Below, piece after piece: positions 22,078 to 23,565 of a DNA stretch of 23,565 bases. Source of the stretch: an uncultured Collinsella sp. Lineage in GTDB: Bacteria; Actinomycetota; Coriobacteriia; Coriobacteriales; Coriobacteriaceae. Numbering within the stretch: the first letter of the stretch is position 1; the number at the start of each line of letters is the position of its first letter. The notes beneath the pieces are model-generated. The model was not told where the DNA came from and did not search any database. It saw only the letters and a list, made by a program, of their open reading frames with translations. The stretch is from positions 1 through 23,565 of the forward strand of contig URMO01000027.1 of NCBI GenBank assembly GCA_900549085.1, written 5' to 3'. The translations under genes and the position numbers were made by a program.

Positions 22078-22259
22078 CGAGGTCTAATACTTTTCCGCGA
22101 AGTGAACGTCTGTTTTTGGACCCCTGAAGCATCCACATTTTTCGTCGGCAAAATCGCAGGATTCTAGTATCGAAACCGCAGGAAACGACGCCCTTAAAGT
22201 GTCGATGCTTCGGGGGTCCGTTTTGTCTCGTTCACTTCTCAGAAAAGTATTAGACTTCG
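22078..22259. repeat. 182-bp MITE/REP-like inverted-repeat element, copy 2
   Basis: Same length and orientation as 19003-19184. The first 56 bases are identical, and the right-inner block GTGTCGATGCTTCGGGGGTC is also identical. Differences cluster in the centre and the right end, where compensating pairing is partly lost. It starts 17 bases after the kinase stop and may also form a large 3' hairpin on that transcript. Confidence 0.9.
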
Positions 22260-22299
22260 GTTTTTTGACCGTTGCAAAAGTCAACCCCTCGGCATAAAT

Positions 22300-22333
22300 A
22301 AAGGGATAAGGCCATGCGGCCCTATCCCTTTTC
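22300..22333. terminator. Terminator between the kinase and VOC genes, bidirectional
   Basis: A 14-bp stem (22300-22313/22318-22331) with a 4-base loop pairs fully on the minus strand via one G-U pair and is followed there by TTTATTTAT. On the plus strand one A-C mismatch is present and TTTT follows. It mainly ends the VOC/IIB operon and can back up the plus-strand cassette. Confidence 0.85.
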
Positions 22334-22355
22334 GCTAACTAAAGCAGCTTGCGCG

Positions 22356-22730
22356 CTATTCGCGGCACAGATGCACGGCGAAGCCGGCGAACTCGCGCTT
22401 AAAGTACACGAGCTTGGTGCCGCCGTCGGGCAGCAGCGCGCGCGACTCTTCGTTGACCTCGAGTCCGCGCTCGGCAAACCACTTCTCGGCCGCATCGATG
22501 TCGTTGACGGCAAAGCCAATGTGGCCCTTGGTGCCACGACCGTTCTGCTTCATGATCTCGACCAGCGAATCGTTAAAGTACGAAACCGGGGTCTCGATAA
22601 CGGGCAGGCCCATCATCGTCGAGAACAGCTCCGCGATCTCCAGGGCATCGGCCGGGTCGGTGGCGTTGATGCCCACGTGAGCGACGCGCATGCCAAAGAG
22701 CTCTACCGGGTTGGCGTTCTGCTCACTCAT
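22356..22730 (-). CDS. VOC-superfamily (glyoxalase/bleomycin-resistance fold) protein
   Basis: 124 aa, a single vicinal-oxygen-chelate domain made of two beta-alpha-beta-beta-beta modules: RVAHVGINATDPADALEI (15-32) and GHIGFAVNDIDAAEKWF (69-85). Candidate metal ligands are H18, E58, H70 and H120. The substrate is unknown; epimerase, lyase or binding roles are all possible. It lies 11 bases after the PTS IIB gene in one operon, suggesting a sugar- or sugar-acid-linked function. The start at 22730 gives a standard N-terminus; the frame upstream runs through IIB out of phase and is not coding. Confidence 0.85.
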   Translation of the reverse strand: MSEQNANPVELFGMRVAHVGINATDPADALEIAELFSTMMGLPVIETPVSYFNDSLVEIMKQNGRGTKGHIGFAVNDIDAAEKWFAERGLEVNEESRALLPDGGTKLVYFKREFAGFAVHLCRE

Positions 22731-22741
22731 ACAGTCAGCGC

Positions 22742-23029
22742 CTACTGAGCCATGACGTCGAGGACGGCCTTCTCGGCGGCGACGCGGTTCATGCCGGTCA
22801 TGAAGGGCACGCCGCTCACGTACGGGCAGGTGAGGCCCTCGGGGGCAACGGTGGTGGCGATCAGCAGGTCGGCGCCCTCGTCGCAAACGTCCTTGGCCTC
22901 GGAGATGGCGCACTGCACGATCTCGTACTTGTCGGCGTAACCGTTGGCGTCGAGCAGGGTAGCGACCTTCTGGGCAACGAGCGTGGAAGTAGCAGCGCCA
23001 GCACCGCAAGCCAAAACGATCTTCTTCAT
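22742..23029 (-). CDS. PTS enzyme IIB, galactitol (Gat) type
   Basis: 95 aa, full-length small IIB. The phosphorylated cysteine lies in the N-terminal P-loop-like motif MKKIVLACGAGAATSTLV (C8), followed by the usual IIB alpha/beta pattern. Such proteins accept phosphate from a IIA and pass it to sugar bound by the IIC permease. No IIA or IIC gene lies in the window: the upstream neighbour is divergent and only the VOC gene follows. It is therefore either an orphan IIB serving a distant permease or a regulatory relic. AAGGGAGA about 8 bases before the ATG fixes the start. Confidence 0.9.
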   Translation of the reverse strand: MKKIVLACGAGAATSTLVAQKVATLLDANGYADKYEIVQCAISEAKDVCDEGADLLIATTVAPEGLTCPYVSGVPFMTGMNRVAAEKAVLDVMAQ

Positions 23030-23131
23030 AGGTAATGTCTCCCTTCGTGGTTTACTTTAGGTAAGTGTACCGCAGCGAGCGATGGCACTCAGCCTCGATG
23101 AGCTTTTATGCCAGTTTGCTTGCGCGCTGCG

Positions 23132-23137
23132 TATAAT
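23132..23137 (+). promoter_or_regulatory. -10 box (TATAAT) for the terminal gene
   Basis: A perfect TATAAT, about 55 bases before the start codon at 23193. The -35 region is weak. On the opposite strand the overlapping TATTAT could contribute to IIB transcription. Confidence 0.5.
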
Positions 23138-23192
23138 ACATCTAGTACGTGTTGTCATACCGCTCGCTTTATGAGCGACTAAGGACCCCAAT

Positions 23193-23565
23193 ATGCCCGA
23201 TTCCCGCACCCTCTGGACCGCCGTCGTCATCATCTGTATCGCCGTGTCGGTGTTCTTTAGCGTCAAAAAACGCACCACGTTTAAGCGCCTGCAGCAGCTT
23301 ATGGCTGCCAAGCAGTGGGACGAGTTCGATCGCTTGCTCGATGGCAAACTCACCAGCATGCTGTACCCGCGCTATAACCGCGACTACCTGCGCCTGAACT
23401 CCTATCTGCTGCGCGAGGACCACAAGCGCGCCGACGAGATGTTCGATTTGCTGCTGGGACTCAATCTGCCCAAGATGCAGCGCGTCGACCTGGTGATTAA
23501 GGCCTTTAACTACTACGTTGGCCAGGAGGACCGCAAAAAATCCAAGGAGCTCCTGCACGAGATCA
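23193..23565 (+). CDS. Membrane-anchored helical-repeat protein, 3' end cut off by window
   Basis: 124 codons are visible with no stop, so the gene continues past the window. Translation begins MPDSRTLWTAVVIICIAVSVFF. One N-terminal membrane helix (about 7-24) is followed by a basic stretch KKRTTFKR. Repeated amphipathic helices come next (LQQLMAAKQWDEFDRLLD, YLRLNSYLLREDHKRADEMFDLLL), the pattern of TPR-like repeats. The start is set by AAGGA 7 bases before the ATG. A TATAAT box lies upstream. Function not recognised; divergent from the PTS IIB gene. Confidence 0.75.
   Translation, partial: MPDSRTLWTAVVIICIAVSVFFSVKKRTTFKRLQQLMAAKQWDEFDRLLDGKLTSMLYPRYNRDYLRLNSYLLREDHKRADEMFDLLLGLNLPKMQRVDLVIKAFNYYVGQEDRKKSKELLHEI

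Overview
The window is a GC-rich bacterial chromosomal segment, most likely from an actinobacterium of class Coriobacteriia (Collinsella-like). This rests on base composition, Gram-positive gene families (PcrA with a C-terminal Tudor-like tail, a BceRS-type two-component system, a DUF4342/OmpR-regulator/kinase cluster) and strong Shine-Dalgarno sites. It is inferred by eye, not by database search. I see no tRNA, rRNA, CRISPR array, prophage or transposase gene. The content is mainly core metabolism and sensing, plus several unusual palindromic elements.

Layout. 1-180: a 30-bp perfect inverted repeat enclosing a second hairpin, just past the end of pcrA. 181-4395 (minus): pcrA helicase and uppP undecaprenyl-diphosphatase, separated by a strong terminator. 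4643-5080 (plus): universal stress protein, followed by a long imperfect palindrome and a terminator that works in both directions. 5334-7058 (minus): BceRS-type response regulator and kinase with no ABC transporter beside them. 7229-9415 (minus): fold-type I aminotransferase and ornithine cyclodeaminase/mu-crystallin family protein. These are divergent from a PucR-family regulator (9633-10814, plus), and the shared AT-rich gap carries two TTGT-N8-ACAA sites. 10833-13256 (minus): an unrecognised protein and purH. 13534-14175 (plus): GNAT acetyltransferase. 14314-16257 (minus): DUF2207 membrane protein with a glycine-only tail. 16766-17776 (plus): gluQ, probably leaderless. 17792-18841 (minus): metallophosphoesterase and a small two-helix membrane protein. 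19435-22060 (plus): DUF4342 membrane protein, response regulator and histidine kinase. 22356-23029 (minus): VOC-fold protein and an orphan PTS IIB. 23193-end (plus): start of a membrane-anchored helical-repeat protein.

The most notable structure is a pair of 182-bp elements (19003-19184 and 22078-22259). They are in the same orientation, about 89% identical by eye, and have nested terminal inverted repeats. They bracket the DUF4342-regulator-kinase cassette and resemble MITE-like or REP-like units. The aminotransferase/cyclodeaminase/PucR locus looks like a self-contained, substrate-induced amino-acid module.
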